Shown: positions 34,723-43,875 of the stretch, piece after piece | How positions within the stretch are numbered: the first letter of the stretch is position 1 | How the letters are laid out: every line of letters begins with the position of its first letter | Assembly: GCF_943193175.1 (NCBI RefSeq) | Contig: NZ_CALPDF010000010.1 | Coordinates: 56,016 to 120,015 of the forward strand | Source: Neobacillus muris | GTDB lineage: Bacteria; Bacillota; Bacilli; Bacillales; Cytobacillaceae | DNA: 64,000 bases | Direction: 5' to 3' | The notes under the pieces: model-generated | Told to the model about the DNA's origin: nothing | The model's database searches: none | The model's input: the letters and a program-made list of their open reading frames with translations, nothing else | Program-made: the position numbers and the translations under genes

Positions 34723-35415
34723 ATGATAGTCAGCCAGTTTGAAAAGGGTAAATGCCTTTATGCAAATCCCCTGACCAGTAAACATGAAATACAGGATTGG
34801 ATTTTGGAAGGAAAAGCTAAGGTTAGCTTTGAAGGTAACCGATTACATTTAGAAAACGAATTGGGCCCTGAAGTTTATGGGGACAATTCTCATTGGGTAT
34901 ATTGGTGTCCTGTCAGTTTTCCAGATCGAATAATGATTGAGTGGGAGTTTAGTCCAATAAGGGAACCTGGACTTTGTATGATCTTTTTCGCGGCGACAGG
35001 ACGAAGCGGGGAAGACCTTTTTGATCCAGTTTTGCCGGCAAGGCATGGTCAGTATCCAGAATACCATTCGGGATCTATTAATTGCTTGCACCTGTCTTAT
35101 TTTAGGCATAAGCATGCAGATGAAAGAGCTTTTCGTACGTGTAATTTGCGGAAAAGCTTTGGCTTCCACTTAGCCGCAATGGCTGCCGATCCTCTGCCGC
35201 CTGTAGAGGATGCGATTTCTCCTTATTATATGAGATTAGTAAAATATGAGGGGATCGTACAGTTTTCAATTAATTATTTACCGGTACTCGAATGGGAAGA
35301 TGATGGTACTATGTATGGACCAATTTACGAAGGAGGAAAAATCGGCTTTCGTCAAATGGCGCCAATGAAGGTAGCTTATTCTAATTTAAATGTATATCAA
35401 GCTATCAAACGTTGA
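34723..35415 (+). CDS. yesU: DUF1961 protein, YesU-like
   Basis: 230 residues from ATG 34723 (AGGTGGGA upstream); the longer frame from 34645 overlaps the motif and lacks a ribosome site. Beta-sandwich protein: FEGNRLHLENELGPEVYGDN, YWCPVSFPDRIMIEWEFSPI, HSGSINCLHLSYFRHKHADE and the end GKIGFRQMAPMKVAYSNL are typical of YesU (DUF1961), a concanavalin-like fold found in RG clusters. It lacks a signal peptide. Enzyme activity is not established; a role in binding or processing RG fragments is inferred. First gene of yesU-yesL-GH106-deacetylase. Confidence 0.85.
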   Translation: MIVSQFEKGKCLYANPLTSKHEIQDWILEGKAKVSFEGNRLHLENELGPEVYGDNSHWVYWCPVSFPDRIMIEWEFSPIREPGLCMIFFAATGRSGEDLFDPVLPARHGQYPEYHSGSINCLHLSYFRHKHADERAFRTCNLRKSFGFHLAAMAADPLPPVEDAISPYYMRLVKYEGIVQFSINYLPVLEWEDDGTMYGPIYEGGKIGFRQMAPMKVAYSNLNVYQAIKR

Positions 35416-35478
35416 CCATATGGAGATTTTTGAGATATTCCTTTTACTATTTTAATACGTTTACAGGAGGTACTTCCT

Positions 35479-36111
35479 ATGCAAATGAATGGGCTGACAG
35501 GGGCGCTATATAAACTTTGTGAATGGGTTTTGAAATTAGCCTTTATTAATGTTCTATGGCTTGCCTTTTCGATCGCTGGATTAGTGGTGTTTGGAGTTTT
35601 TCCTGCTACAATTGCAATGTTTGTCATCGTAAGGAAAATGTTGATGGGGGAGTTTGATGTTCCTGTTTTTAAAACCTTTTGGGGGTCTTATAAGAAGGAG
35701 TTTATTAAAAGTAATCTTCTCGGTCTTATTCTCGTGATCCTTGGCTATTTCCTATATGTTGACATTCATTTGCTTCAAAACACTGGCGGGTATCTCAATT
35801 TAATCTACTATCCTGTCTTACTTATTTGTTTGGGCTACGTCTTGACAGTGTGTTATGTATTTCCGACGTTTGTTCATTATGATCTTAAAGTTCATCAGGT
35901 ATTAAAAACAGCATTTTACATCATGCTATTTAATCCGCTATCCACAGCTTTGATGGCTATTGGCGCTGTGGCTATCTACCTTTTAATGACCACAGTTCCA
36001 GGATTAATCCCTTTATTTTGTGGCAGTGTATTAGCAGTGATTCTGATGTGGTCAGCATTTTTTGCTTTTTCTAAGGTTGAAAGAATCCAACAAGGGACTG
36101 TCTCGAAATAA
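35479..36111 (+). CDS. yesL: DUF624 membrane protein, YesL-like
   Basis: 210 residues, ATG preceded by AGGAGG. About five membrane helices; MNGLTGALYKLCEWVLKLAF and NVLWLAFSIAGLVVFGVFPA at the N-terminus are the YesL/DUF624 signature. B. subtilis YesL has 209 residues. Such proteins regularly accompany LplB/YteP-type sugar importers and may assist the transporter or its sensor, but no mechanism is known. It lies 11 bases before the GH106 gene. Confidence 0.88.
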   Translation: MQMNGLTGALYKLCEWVLKLAFINVLWLAFSIAGLVVFGVFPATIAMFVIVRKMLMGEFDVPVFKTFWGSYKKEFIKSNLLGLILVILGYFLYVDIHLLQNTGGYLNLIYYPVLLICLGYVLTVCYVFPTFVHYDLKVHQVLKTAFYIMLFNPLSTALMAIGAVAIYLLMTTVPGLIPLFCGSVLAVILMWSAFFAFSKVERIQQGTVSK

Positions 36112-36122
36112 GGAGAAGGGAT

Positions 36123-38612
36123 ATGCAAAGACAAATGAGTCAGATACAACAATTAAAAAATCACTTTCAAAATCCATCTGCAGAGTATTCGGTTTTTCCC
36201 TTTTGGTTTTTAAATGGGGATCTTAATAAAGAAGAGATTTCAAAGCAATTGAGCGATTTCAAATCCAAAGGGGTTCTTGGTGTGGTTGCCCATCCTCGTA
36301 TTGGCATACCAGAGGATATCGAATATCTAGGGCCAAAGTTTATGGATATCATGCAATTTATCATGGAGGAATCCACAAAGTTAGGTATGAAGGTGATTAT
36401 CTATGATGAAGGGATGTATCCATCTGGGTCGGCACATGGCAAGGTAGTTGAAAATAATCCAGAGTATGCGGCAAGGGGCTTGAGAATGGCATTGCATTCT
36501 GCAAGCGGCTTTACACAAATGGAAGAAGAGTTGGCAGATTCCGAGGAGATCGTTCTCGCCGTTGCAGTAAAGTTTATCGGAAAATCGAAGATTGATCCCC
36601 TAGCGATTATTCCATTGGAGGTCGAGAACAATAGGGTTTCCTTTGAACCAACAGAACCGGGTGACTGGTCCATGGTGTTCCTTATTTCTACTTTTTCCAA
36701 GGGAACTGTGCGGGGAATTCATTTCGGAGAAGATGATGGTGAGCCTGGAGCACCGCCGGCGGGGGATTTATTAAATCCTGACGCCATGCAAAAGTTTATC
36801 CGTGTCACGCATGATGTCTATTACGAACACTTGAAGGAATACTTCGGAAATACGATAGAAGCACTTTTCACAGATGAACCAAGTGTGGTTGGGCGCTGTG
36901 TTGACACCGAAAAAATTAAGCCTTGGACGATCGGCTTTTTGGATTATTATCAGGAACATGGGAATGAAAGCACTGATTTGTTATCGCTATGGTTTGACGT
37001 CGGGGTTGACACAAACATCAAGAGAAGAAATTTTAAAAAGGCCGTTAACAAACGGCTTCAAGAAACGTATTACCGTCCTATTTCTGAATGGTGTGAGAGA
37101 CATGGCATTCAATTGACCGGGCATCCGGAAACAAGTGACGATATCGGATTTCTAAAATATTTTCAGCTGCCAGGCCAGGATTTGGTGTGGAGATGGGTTG
37201 GCCCCGAAGACAATAAAGGAATCATAGGACGGGACAGTACTTTAGGAAAATGTTCTTCGGATGCAGCTCGGCATCGCGGATTGCCGCGTAATGCTAATGA
37301 GGTTTTTGGCTGCTGCGGACCAAATGGGCATCAATGGCAATTTTCCGTAGATGATATGAAATGGTTTGTCGACTGGCTGTTCGTTCGGGGAGTAAATAAA
37401 CTTTATCCTCATGCATTCTACTATTCTATTGATGGTGAACGATTAAATGAACGGGCACCTGACAATGGTCCACATAACGCATGGTGGAAATATTATAAGA
37501 AAATTGCGGATTATGAAAGACGTATGTCCTGGCTGTTGAGTGAATGTTCAAACGTAACAGAAATTGCTGTTTTATGCGAAGAGGATCATATTCCGTGGAA
37601 AATTGCTGAGCCTTTATATACCCATCAGATTGAATTTAATTATTTGGAAGAGGAACTTTTTCTTCATGATTGTGTGATTGAAGAAGGTAAAGCGAAAATA
37701 AAAAACCAAAGTTATCGAGTACTCATTCTTGAGAATCTTGAACAACTGGCGTCAAATGACCTTGTCAATAAGCTCAATCTGTTCCTAGAAACGGGGGGTG
37801 CAGTGATTGCTTATAATCCAGAAAAGAAAAATCTCTCGTTATCGGGTAGGGTCATCCAAATCTATAATTATAACAGCGTGATTGGCGCGATCGATCGTGT
37901 TCTTTTCAGAGATGTTTATTTAGCACCGAATAATCCCGGGCTGCGGGTTACGCATATCGTCAAAGAAGGCTTTGATTTTTATGTTTTAGTGAATGAAGAC
38001 GAGCATGCGATAGAAGGTGAATTGGCTATTAATGGCCATGGCGCTATCGAAACCTGGGATGCCTGGAACTCCCGTATAGAAGAAATTCAGATTAAGGCAG
38101 CGGATGATATCTATACAAGGTTCCCTATTTCACTGCAGCGCAGAGAGTCAGCCATTATTTGTGTGAATTCAGAGGGAGCGCCAGCTTTTGCAAAGGGGCA
38201 TAATGAATCAAAACCAATAATCACCGTACAGGTCGACAACTGGATTTTAACCAATCCTTTCTGGCACGGAGAACCACTCGAAACTTTGGTTTCTTTAACA
38301 GAGCTTGAAGAGATGAAATATTTTTCCGGAGAATCAATTTATGAGTCTAATGTGACTGTTGATTCGATAAATGAATATAAAAAGGCCGAATTGGATTTAG
38401 GTGAGGTTTGTGAGTTGGCGGAATTAAACGTCAACGGGAAAAATGCAGGAGTAAAAATGTGGAGTCCCTATCTTTTTGACATCACCCCGTATATGGATGC
38501 AGATCAGTTGAGTATTAAGGTAACCGTTACCAATAGTAAGGCAAATGAGTACGCCAAAGAATCTGTAAAATCTGGCTTGATTGGCCCAGTGACTTTGAAA
38601 CTTTATACATAG
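36123..38612 (+). CDS. GH106-type alpha-L-rhamnosidase-related hydrolase
   Basis: 829 residues without a signal peptide. The N-terminal part forms a TIM barrel: PFWFLNGDLNKEEISKQLSD, VLGVVAHPRIG, KVIIYDEGMYPSGSAHG and the candidate acid ALFTDEPSVVGR, then HRGLPRNANEVFGCCGPNG. The C-terminal ~200 residues are beta-rich (LAELNVNGKNAGVKMWSPY), as in GH106. Other GH106 members cut alpha-L-rhamnosyl bonds in pectin. Here it would release rhamnose inside the cell, feeding RhaA. Many characterised GH106 enzymes are exported; this one appears cytoplasmic. A GH2-like exo-hydrolase is an alternative reading of the fold. Confidence 0.78.
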   Translation: MQRQMSQIQQLKNHFQNPSAEYSVFPFWFLNGDLNKEEISKQLSDFKSKGVLGVVAHPRIGIPEDIEYLGPKFMDIMQFIMEESTKLGMKVIIYDEGMYPSGSAHGKVVENNPEYAARGLRMALHSASGFTQMEEELADSEEIVLAVAVKFIGKSKIDPLAIIPLEVENNRVSFEPTEPGDWSMVFLISTFSKGTVRGIHFGEDDGEPGAPPAGDLLNPDAMQKFIRVTHDVYYEHLKEYFGNTIEALFTDEPSVVGRCVDTEKIKPWTIGFLDYYQEHGNESTDLLSLWFDVGVDTNIKRRNFKKAVNKRLQETYYRPISEWCERHGIQLTGHPETSDDIGFLKYFQLPGQDLVWRWVGPEDNKGIIGRDSTLGKCSSDAARHRGLPRNANEVFGCCGPNGHQWQFSVDDMKWFVDWLFVRGVNKLYPHAFYYSIDGERLNERAPDNGPHNAWWKYYKKIADYERRMSWLLSECSNVTEIAVLCEEDHIPWKIAEPLYTHQIEFNYLEEELFLHDCVIEEGKAKIKNQSYRVLILENLEQLASNDLVNKLNLFLETGGAVIAYNPEKKNLSLSGRVIQIYNYNSVIGAIDRVLFRDVYLAPNNPGLRVTHIVKEGFDFYVLVNEDEHAIEGELAINGHGAIETWDAWNSRIEEIQIKAADDIYTRFPISLQRRESAIICVNSEGAPAFAKGHNESKPIITVQVDNWILTNPFWHGEPLETLVSLTELEEMKYFSGESIYESNVTVDSINEYKKAELDLGEVCELAELNVNGKNAGVKMWSPYLFDITPYMDADQLSIKVTVTNSKANEYAKESVKSGLIGPVTLKLYT

Positions 38613-38662
38613 GTCAATGTGAATTAAATTCCAATTGAGTTAAATAGAATGTGAGGGATTGT

Positions 38663-39463
38663 ATGCCAAAAATTATGATGGCTTTTCCTGAAGGAAAACA
38701 TAAAGTAGTAACCATGAGTTATGACGATGGCAGGGATGCCGACAGAAGATTAGTAGAAATCTTTAATAAAAATCGAATCAAAGGAACGTTTCATATTAAT
38801 TCTGGTTTATTAGGGACAGACGGCCGAATTCCCCATGAGGAGATTGAGTCACTATATAAAGGGCATGAAATCTCAACCCATACTGTGACGCACCCAACTA
38901 TAGCTAGATCTCCAAAGGAACAAATCATTGAGGAAGTCATCGAAGACCGAAAACGGTTGGAGGAAATAGCTGGATATACGGTAAGGGGATTATCCTACCC
39001 TAATGGCTCTTATAATCAATTAATTAAAGAAATGCTTCCATATTTAGGTATTGAGTATGCGAGAACCGTCCATAGTACAGGAAATTTTTCCATGCCGGAT
39101 GATTTTCTCGAGTGGAATCCAACCTGCCATCATAAACGAGATTTAATGAAGCTGGCAGAGGAATTTGTCCAGCTTCATAAAAAACAATACTTATATATGA
39201 TGTATGTCTGGGGTCATAGCTATGAGTTTGACGATGATGAAAACTGGGATTTGATCGAAAGTTTTTGTGAGTTTATAGGCAATAGAAATGATATTTGGTA
39301 TGCGGCTAACATCGAAATTGTGGACTATATGAAGGCGTTCCAAAACCTAAAATTTTCGGCAGACAGTACTTTTGTTTACAACCCGACTGCAATTTCAGTT
39401 TGGTTAAGTGTAGACGGGATTATTGTCGAAGTAGAAGCTGGGAAGCAAATTGTTTTAGTTTAA
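38663..39463 (+). CDS. polysaccharide deacetylase-like (CE4/NodB) protein
   Basis: 266 residues from ATG 38663 (GTGAGGGA upstream). The NodB core is present: MSYDDGRDADRR gives the catalytic/metal Asp pair, HEISTHTVTHPTIA gives the two metal His, RGLSYPNGSYN is motif 3, and LYMMYVWGHSYEFDDDENW is the late His motif. There is no signal peptide, and the C-terminus (AISVWLSVDGIIVEVEAGK) forms a small beta domain. Proteins of this kind recur in RG clusters. It may remove acetyl groups from imported oligosaccharides alongside RhgT, but the substrate is unproven. Last gene of the yesU unit. Confidence 0.78.
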   Translation: MPKIMMAFPEGKHKVVTMSYDDGRDADRRLVEIFNKNRIKGTFHINSGLLGTDGRIPHEEIESLYKGHEISTHTVTHPTIARSPKEQIIEEVIEDRKRLEEIAGYTVRGLSYPNGSYNQLIKEMLPYLGIEYARTVHSTGNFSMPDDFLEWNPTCHHKRDLMKLAEEFVQLHKKQYLYMMYVWGHSYEFDDDENWDLIESFCEFIGNRNDIWYAANIEIVDYMKAFQNLKFSADSTFVYNPTAISVWLSVDGIIVEVEAGKQIVLV

Positions 39464-39556
39464 TTTGACTATTATTTTTAATAAAAATAAGTATTGTTTT
39501 TGGGTAGTCGGCGGCGATATTCAAGGATATTTCGATAACAGTTGGCTTAGGAATGA

Positions 39557-39967
39557 ATGAAATTAATAAAACAAAGTCCCAAAGAGGTTCTATTCGACCT
39601 TAAAGGAATTATTGCCCCGACAACTGTCGGCATTGCCGCGGCAGGAAAAGTGCTGACAGATAAAGGCTTAAAAGGCAAAGTAAAGCTAACGGGACTTGGT
39701 TTGCCAAGCGAAATGGCTGAGTATATTGAAAGCGGTGTCTGTGACTGGATGTATTTGTGGAATCCAATTGACGTCGGATATCTTTCTGGTTATGCTGCAG
39801 AAGCACTTGTAAGTGGTAAAATCACGGGTAAAGTCGGTGATAAATTTACAGCAGGTGATCTTGGTGAAAAAGAAGTGGTTGCAGATGGTGATGGCACACA
39901 AATCATGCTAGGAGACCCATTTAAATTTGATTCTAGCAACATTGCAGAGTGGAAAGACGTTTACTAA
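39557..39967 (+). pseudogene. C-terminal fragment of rhamnose ABC transporter binding protein (rhaS remnant)
   Basis: 136 codons. DLKGIIAPTTVGIAAAGKVL then VKLTGLGLPSEMAEYIESG, CDWMYLWNPIDVGYLSGYAA and FKFDSSNIAEWKDVY correspond to the last third of RhaS/LsrB-type periplasmic sugar-binding proteins, normally ~340-360 residues. No signal peptide, first domain or good ribosome site is present, and no rhaT/rhaP/rhaQ permease or ATPase genes are adjacent. It is therefore a 5'-deleted relic. Its own terminator is retained. It shows that an ABC rhamnose importer once preceded rhaBA here. Confidence 0.82.
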
Positions 39968-39982
39968 AATTATTCCCCCAAA

Positions 39983-40020
39983 GCCTGCAGAAATTTGAAA
40001 ACAATTTCTGCAGGCTTTTT
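39983..40020 (+). terminator. terminator after rhaS remnant
   Basis: GCCTGCAGAAATT / AATTTCTGCAGGC, a perfect 13-bp stem, then five T. Confidence 0.9.
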
Positions 40021-40054
40021 AAGTTTGCAAATAAGGACAATAAATTAGACCAAT

Positions 40055-40112
40055 TAAGTTATAGGAATAACTTATATTTTTAGTATGATAGTAGTGTAAG
40101 TAAGCGTTTACG
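40055..40112 (+). promoter_or_regulatory. rhaBA control region: inverted repeat, -10 box and cre-like site
   Basis: Inverted repeat TAAGTTAT-AGGA-ATAACTTA (40055-40074), a possible operator; -10-like TATGAT (40084-40089) with no good -35; cre-like AGTAAGCGTTTACG (40099-40112, 12 of 14) just before the ribosome site. Confidence 0.5.
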
Positions 40113-40129
40113 ACCGAAAGGTGATGTTC

Positions 40130-41548
40130 ATGACAAAGTACAGTATTGCCGTTGATATTGGTGCTTCCAGCGGAAGACTCATTTTAGGCTGGCTGGAAAA
40201 TGGCTCATTAAAATTAGATGAAATTCATCGTTTTGAAAACAAGATTGTCAAAAAAGGTGACCACTTTTGCTGGGAAGTTGATAAACTGTTCCAGGAAATT
40301 AAAAATGGATTAAAGAAATGTGCCGAGGTGGGCATTAAACCAGACAGTATTGGGATTGATACATGGGCTGTAGATTTTGTGCTGTTGGATGAAAACGATC
40401 AGCCAATTACGGAAGCGGTTTCTTACCGTGATCCCCGGACTGATGGAATGATGGAAGAGGTCTTCCAGATTATTTCTAAGGAAAGACTTTATCTGGAAAC
40501 TGGAATCCAGTTCCAAAAATTTAATACCATCTATCAGCTTTATTCGATTAAAAAAAATCACCCTGAAATTCTCGAAAAAGCAAAAACATTTTTAATGATA
40601 CCGGATTATTTAAACTACTTGTTGACAGGCAAGAAGGCCAATGAATATACGAATGCCACTTCGACGCAGCTTGTGAATGCGTTTACAAAGAAATGGGACC
40701 ATCAGCTGTTGGATGTCCTTGGTATCAATAAGGACATGTTCCAGGAAATCAATGTACCTAAAACAGTCCTTGGAACACTCAAAGAAGAATTGGTTTCAGA
40801 GCTCGGTTTTGATATGGAAGTCATTCTTCCGGCAACTCACGACACTGGTTCGGCTGTTATCGCCGTTCCGGAACAGGATGGAACGATATACATCAGTTCC
40901 GGAACATGGTCGCTGATTGGAACGGAAAACTATTTCCCAATCTGTGTTACTAAAGCATTGGATTATAACTTTACCAATGAAGGCGGAATCGATTACCAAT
41001 TCCGTTTCTTGAAAAACATCATGGGCCTTTGGATGATTCAGGAAGTGAAACGAAACTATAATGATGAATATTCTTTTGCTAGATTCGTAGAGTTAGCGGA
41101 AGAAGCTAAGGATTTCAAGGCCATTGTCAATGTAAATGATGACCGCTTCTTGAAACCGGACAGCATGGTGCAAGAAATCATGAATTATTGTGTGGAAACC
41201 GGACAGCCTGTTCCAAACACGCCTGGTGAGGTAGCCAAGTGCGTTTACGATAGCTTAGCGGTAAGTTATCAGGATGCAGTGAAAGAAATAGAAGAAATTT
41301 TTGAAAAGCAGTTTGAAAAAATTAATGTCATTGGCGGCGGCTGCCAGAATGAAATGCTCAATCAGTTAATCGCCGACGTGACTAATAAAGAAGTAAATGC
41401 CGGACCTATTGAAGCAACGGCCATCGGCAATATAGCTGCCCAACTGCTGGCGCTGGGAGAAATTCAAGACATTAAGCGGGCCCGCGCCATCATCAAAGAA
41501 TCTTTTGAAGTAAAAAAATATTTACCGGCACAGCCCGTTAAAAGCTAA
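40130..41548 (+). CDS. rhaB: L-rhamnulokinase RhaB
   Basis: 472 residues from ATG 40130 (AAAGGTGA upstream; GTG 40121 and ATG 40124 lie in or too close to that site). FGGY kinase: AVDIGASSGRLILGWLENG (first phosphate loop), GIDTWAVDFVLLDE, YRDPRTDGMMEEVF, LPATHDTGSAVIAVP, YISSGTWSLIGTE and the ATP site VIGGGCQNEMLNQ. It phosphorylates L-rhamnulose at C1 with ATP. It precedes rhaA by 21 bases in a two-gene operon controlled by a cre-like site and probably RhaR. Confidence 0.95.
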   Translation: MTKYSIAVDIGASSGRLILGWLENGSLKLDEIHRFENKIVKKGDHFCWEVDKLFQEIKNGLKKCAEVGIKPDSIGIDTWAVDFVLLDENDQPITEAVSYRDPRTDGMMEEVFQIISKERLYLETGIQFQKFNTIYQLYSIKKNHPEILEKAKTFLMIPDYLNYLLTGKKANEYTNATSTQLVNAFTKKWDHQLLDVLGINKDMFQEINVPKTVLGTLKEELVSELGFDMEVILPATHDTGSAVIAVPEQDGTIYISSGTWSLIGTENYFPICVTKALDYNFTNEGGIDYQFRFLKNIMGLWMIQEVKRNYNDEYSFARFVELAEEAKDFKAIVNVNDDRFLKPDSMVQEIMNYCVETGQPVPNTPGEVAKCVYDSLAVSYQDAVKEIEEIFEKQFEKINVIGGGCQNEMLNQLIADVTNKEVNAGPIEATAIGNIAAQLLALGEIQDIKRARAIIKESFEVKKYLPAQPVKS

Positions 41549-41569
41549 CTAAGGAAGGAAGAATGAACT

Positions 41570-42823
41570 ATGTCTGTTAAAGAAAACTATGAACTTGCGA
41601 AACAAGCGTATGCTAAATGGGGAATTAACGTTGATGAGGTCCTTGAAACATTAAAAAAGGTTCCAGTCTCTATCCATTGCTGGCAAGGCGATGACATCGG
41701 CGGATTTGAAGTGAATCAACATGAATTGTCCGGCGGCATTGATGTAACCGGTAACTATCCTGGTAAAGCCTCTACACCTGAGCAGCTAAGAGCTGACTTA
41801 GAAAAAGCGTTATCCTTGATTCCTGGTAAACACCGTGTAAACCTGCATGCGATTTACGCAGAAACAAATGGCGAAGTAGTGGAAAGAGACCAATTAGAGC
41901 CCAAGCATTTTGAAAACTGGGTTAATTGGGCAAAGGAAAATGGACTTGGTTTGGATTTCAACCCAACTTTATTCTCTCATCCAAAAGCAGCTGATGGTCT
42001 TACACTTTCACATCCAGAGGAAGAAATTCGCGAATTCTGGATCAACCACTGTATTGTCAGCCGGAAAATTGGCGAATATTTTGGAAAAGAACTTGGTACT
42101 CCTGCCTTAACTAATATCTGGATTCCAGATGGCTATAAAGATGTTCCAAGTGATCGTCTGACTCCAAGAAAGAGATTAAAAGAATCGTTGGATAAGATTT
42201 TTGCAGTGGATGTAGACGAAAAGTACAACTTGGATGCAGTTGAAAGTAAAGTATTTGGCATCGGATCAGAATCTTATGTAGTTGGTTCTCATGAATTCTA
42301 TTTAAACTATGCAATGAAAAACAATAAATTATGCTTGCTGGATACGGGTCACTATCATCCAACTGAAACTGTTTCTAACAAAATATCTTCTATGCTTCTG
42401 TTTAGCGAGAAACTTGCTTTGCATGTATCAAGACCTGTACGTTGGGACAGTGACCATGTTGTCATCCTTGATGATGAATTAAAAGAAATCGCTTTAGAAA
42501 TTGTACGTAATGATGCCCTAGACCGTGTCATCATTGGACTTGATTTCTTTGATGCCAGCATAAACCGTGTAGCGGCTTGGACCATTGGTACACGCAACAT
42601 GATCAAGGCCCTGCTTTATGCAATGCTTGTTCCAAATGAGCAATTAAAACAGCTTCAGGAAGAAGGCAATTTTACCGAAAGGTTAGCGTTAATGGAAGAA
42701 TTCAAGACTTATCCATTTGGCGCAGTTTGGGACTATTATTGTGAAATAATGAGGGTTCCAGTAAAGGAGTCTTGGTTAGAAGAAGTAAAAGCCTACGAAA
42801 ATGAAGTTTTATCAAAAAGATAA
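41570..42823 (+). CDS. rhaA: L-rhamnose isomerase RhaA
   Basis: 417 residues, ATG preceded by AAGGAAGG. Characteristic segments: [18 protein letters not shown] at the N-terminus, [59 protein letters not shown] and [13 protein letters not shown], which supply the metal-binding Glu/Asp/His set of the TIM barrel. It interconverts L-rhamnose and L-rhamnulose. Cytoplasmic. The two-gene unit rhaBA ends with a wobble-paired hairpin. The mutarotase gene rhaM that usually accompanies these genes was not found in the window. Confidence 0.96.
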   Translation: MSVKENYELAKQAYAKWGINVDEVLETLKKVPVSIHCWQGDDIGGFEVNQHELSGGIDVTGNYPGKASTPEQLRADLEKALSLIPGKHRVNLHAIYAETNGEVVERDQLEPKHFENWVNWAKENGLGLDFNPTLFSHPKAADGLTLSHPEEEIREFWINHCIVSRKIGEYFGKELGTPALTNIWIPDGYKDVPSDRLTPRKRLKESLDKIFAVDVDEKYNLDAVESKVFGIGSESYVVGSHEFYLNYAMKNNKLCLLDTGHYHPTETVSNKISSMLLFSEKLALHVSRPVRWDSDHVVILDDELKEIALEIVRNDALDRVIIGLDFFDASINRVAAWTIGTRNMIKALLYAMLVPNEQLKQLQEEGNFTERLALMEEFKTYPFGAVWDYYCEIMRVPVKESWLEEVKAYENEVLSKR

Positions 42824-42832
42824 AAACCAGGT

Positions 42833-42880
42833 AAAGGCTCAAACGGGGAAAGTGCAACCGTTTGGGCCTTTAATTTTTTG
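42833..42880 (+). terminator. rhaBA terminator
   Basis: AAAGGCTCAAACGG pairs with CCGTTTGGGCCTTT (one wobble), then a six-T run. Confidence 0.85.
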
Positions 42881-42999
42881 AAAAGATATATTTGTTTTTC
42901 AGAAAATGTGTTATAGTATGAGTGTGAATAAACAGATAATCAAACGAAAAACAACATAAAACCAACATAGGTCTAAAAATGAGAAAGGGGCAGGAGTTT

Positions 43000-43770
43000 G
43001 TGCTTGTAGCAGAAAGACAAAAAAAAATTGTCGAATTAGTTAATGAACGATTAAGTATTCGGGTATCCGAACTTAGCAAAATTTTCTCTGTAACCGAAGA
43101 AACGATTCGACGAGATTTGGAAAAGCTTGAAAAAGAGAATTTATTAATGCGCAGCCATGGTGGAGCAGTCAGTATTGAAAAGGACCAAGGGGAGATTTCT
43201 TATTTAGAAAGAGAGATTACCAATGCGGAACAGAAGGGTTCAATTGCAAGGGCTGCCGTTCGAACCATTGAACCTGGAGATCAAATCATTTTAGATGCAA
43301 GTACGACCGCATGGTATGTAGCAAAGGAATTGCCAGATATGCCTTTAACAGTTTTAACAAACTCTATAAAGGCGGCGATCGAGCTTAGTAAGAAGGAACA
43401 AATCAAAGTGATATCTACTGGCGGAACATTACTGTCACAATCTCTATCATATGTAGGACCTCTTGCGGAAAGATCCCTTGGCATGTATCATGTCAATAAA
43501 GTTTTTCTTTCTTGCAAGGGGGTTCACCTTGAAAAAGGACTTAGTGATTTTAATGAGCTGCAGGCGCTCCTGAAAAAACAAATGATGGAAATCGCTGATG
43601 AGAGAATCCTCATGGTAGATTCTAGTAAATTTGGGACACGTGCATTTTCACAAATAGCACCTATTTCAAAAGTGGACTGTGTGATAACGGATTCTAATAT
43701 TGATGAACAAACGATAAAGTTGTTAGAGGAAAAGAATATTAAAGTAATAATCGCCGACAAGCCACGGTGA
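43000..43770 (+). CDS. rhaR: DeoR-family regulator of rhamnose genes, RhaR (YulB-like)
   Basis: About 256 residues. DeoR helix-turn-helix: LVAERQKKIVELVNERLSIR then VTEETIRRDLEKLEKENLLM and RSHGGAVS. The C-terminal ligand domain resembles ribose-5-phosphate isomerase-like folds (ILDASTTAWYVAKELP, then VFLSCKGVHLEKGLSD). GTG 43000 is preferred because family members begin LVAERQ, although the AGGAG site is tight (3 bases); ATG 42979 is the alternative. YulB of B. subtilis represses the rha operon until rhamnulose-1-phosphate appears. Likely targets here are rhaEW, rhaBA and perhaps lutABC. Monocistronic. Confidence 0.88.
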   Translation: MLVAERQKKIVELVNERLSIRVSELSKIFSVTEETIRRDLEKLEKENLLMRSHGGAVSIEKDQGEISYLEREITNAEQKGSIARAAVRTIEPGDQIILDASTTAWYVAKELPDMPLTVLTNSIKAAIELSKKEQIKVISTGGTLLSQSLSYVGPLAERSLGMYHVNKVFLSCKGVHLEKGLSDFNELQALLKKQMMEIADERILMVDSSKFGTRAFSQIAPISKVDCVITDSNIDEQTIKLLEEKNIKVIIADKPR

Positions 43771-43812
43771 GCTGGATAAAAATATCCTTTCAATAGATAT
43801 GACTTAATAGTT

Positions 43813-43846
43813 GAGACCGTGGATTGTTTTCCGGTCTCTTCGTTTT
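43813..43846 (+). terminator. rhaR terminator
   Basis: GAGACCG / CGGTCTC arms around 12 bases, then TTCGTTTT. Confidence 0.8.
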
Positions 43847-43875
43847 ACCAATACTTTATTGTGCTGACTTGTGAG

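Noticed and set aside
40130..42823. Expected rhamnose mutarotase gene rhaM near rhaBA
   Set aside because: No ~104-residue frame with the family pattern was found there or elsewhere in the window.
43819..43875. ATG 43819 as start of the sugar-binding lipoprotein
   Set aside because: It lies inside the rhaR terminator and would put 26 extra residues before a normal lipoprotein signal.
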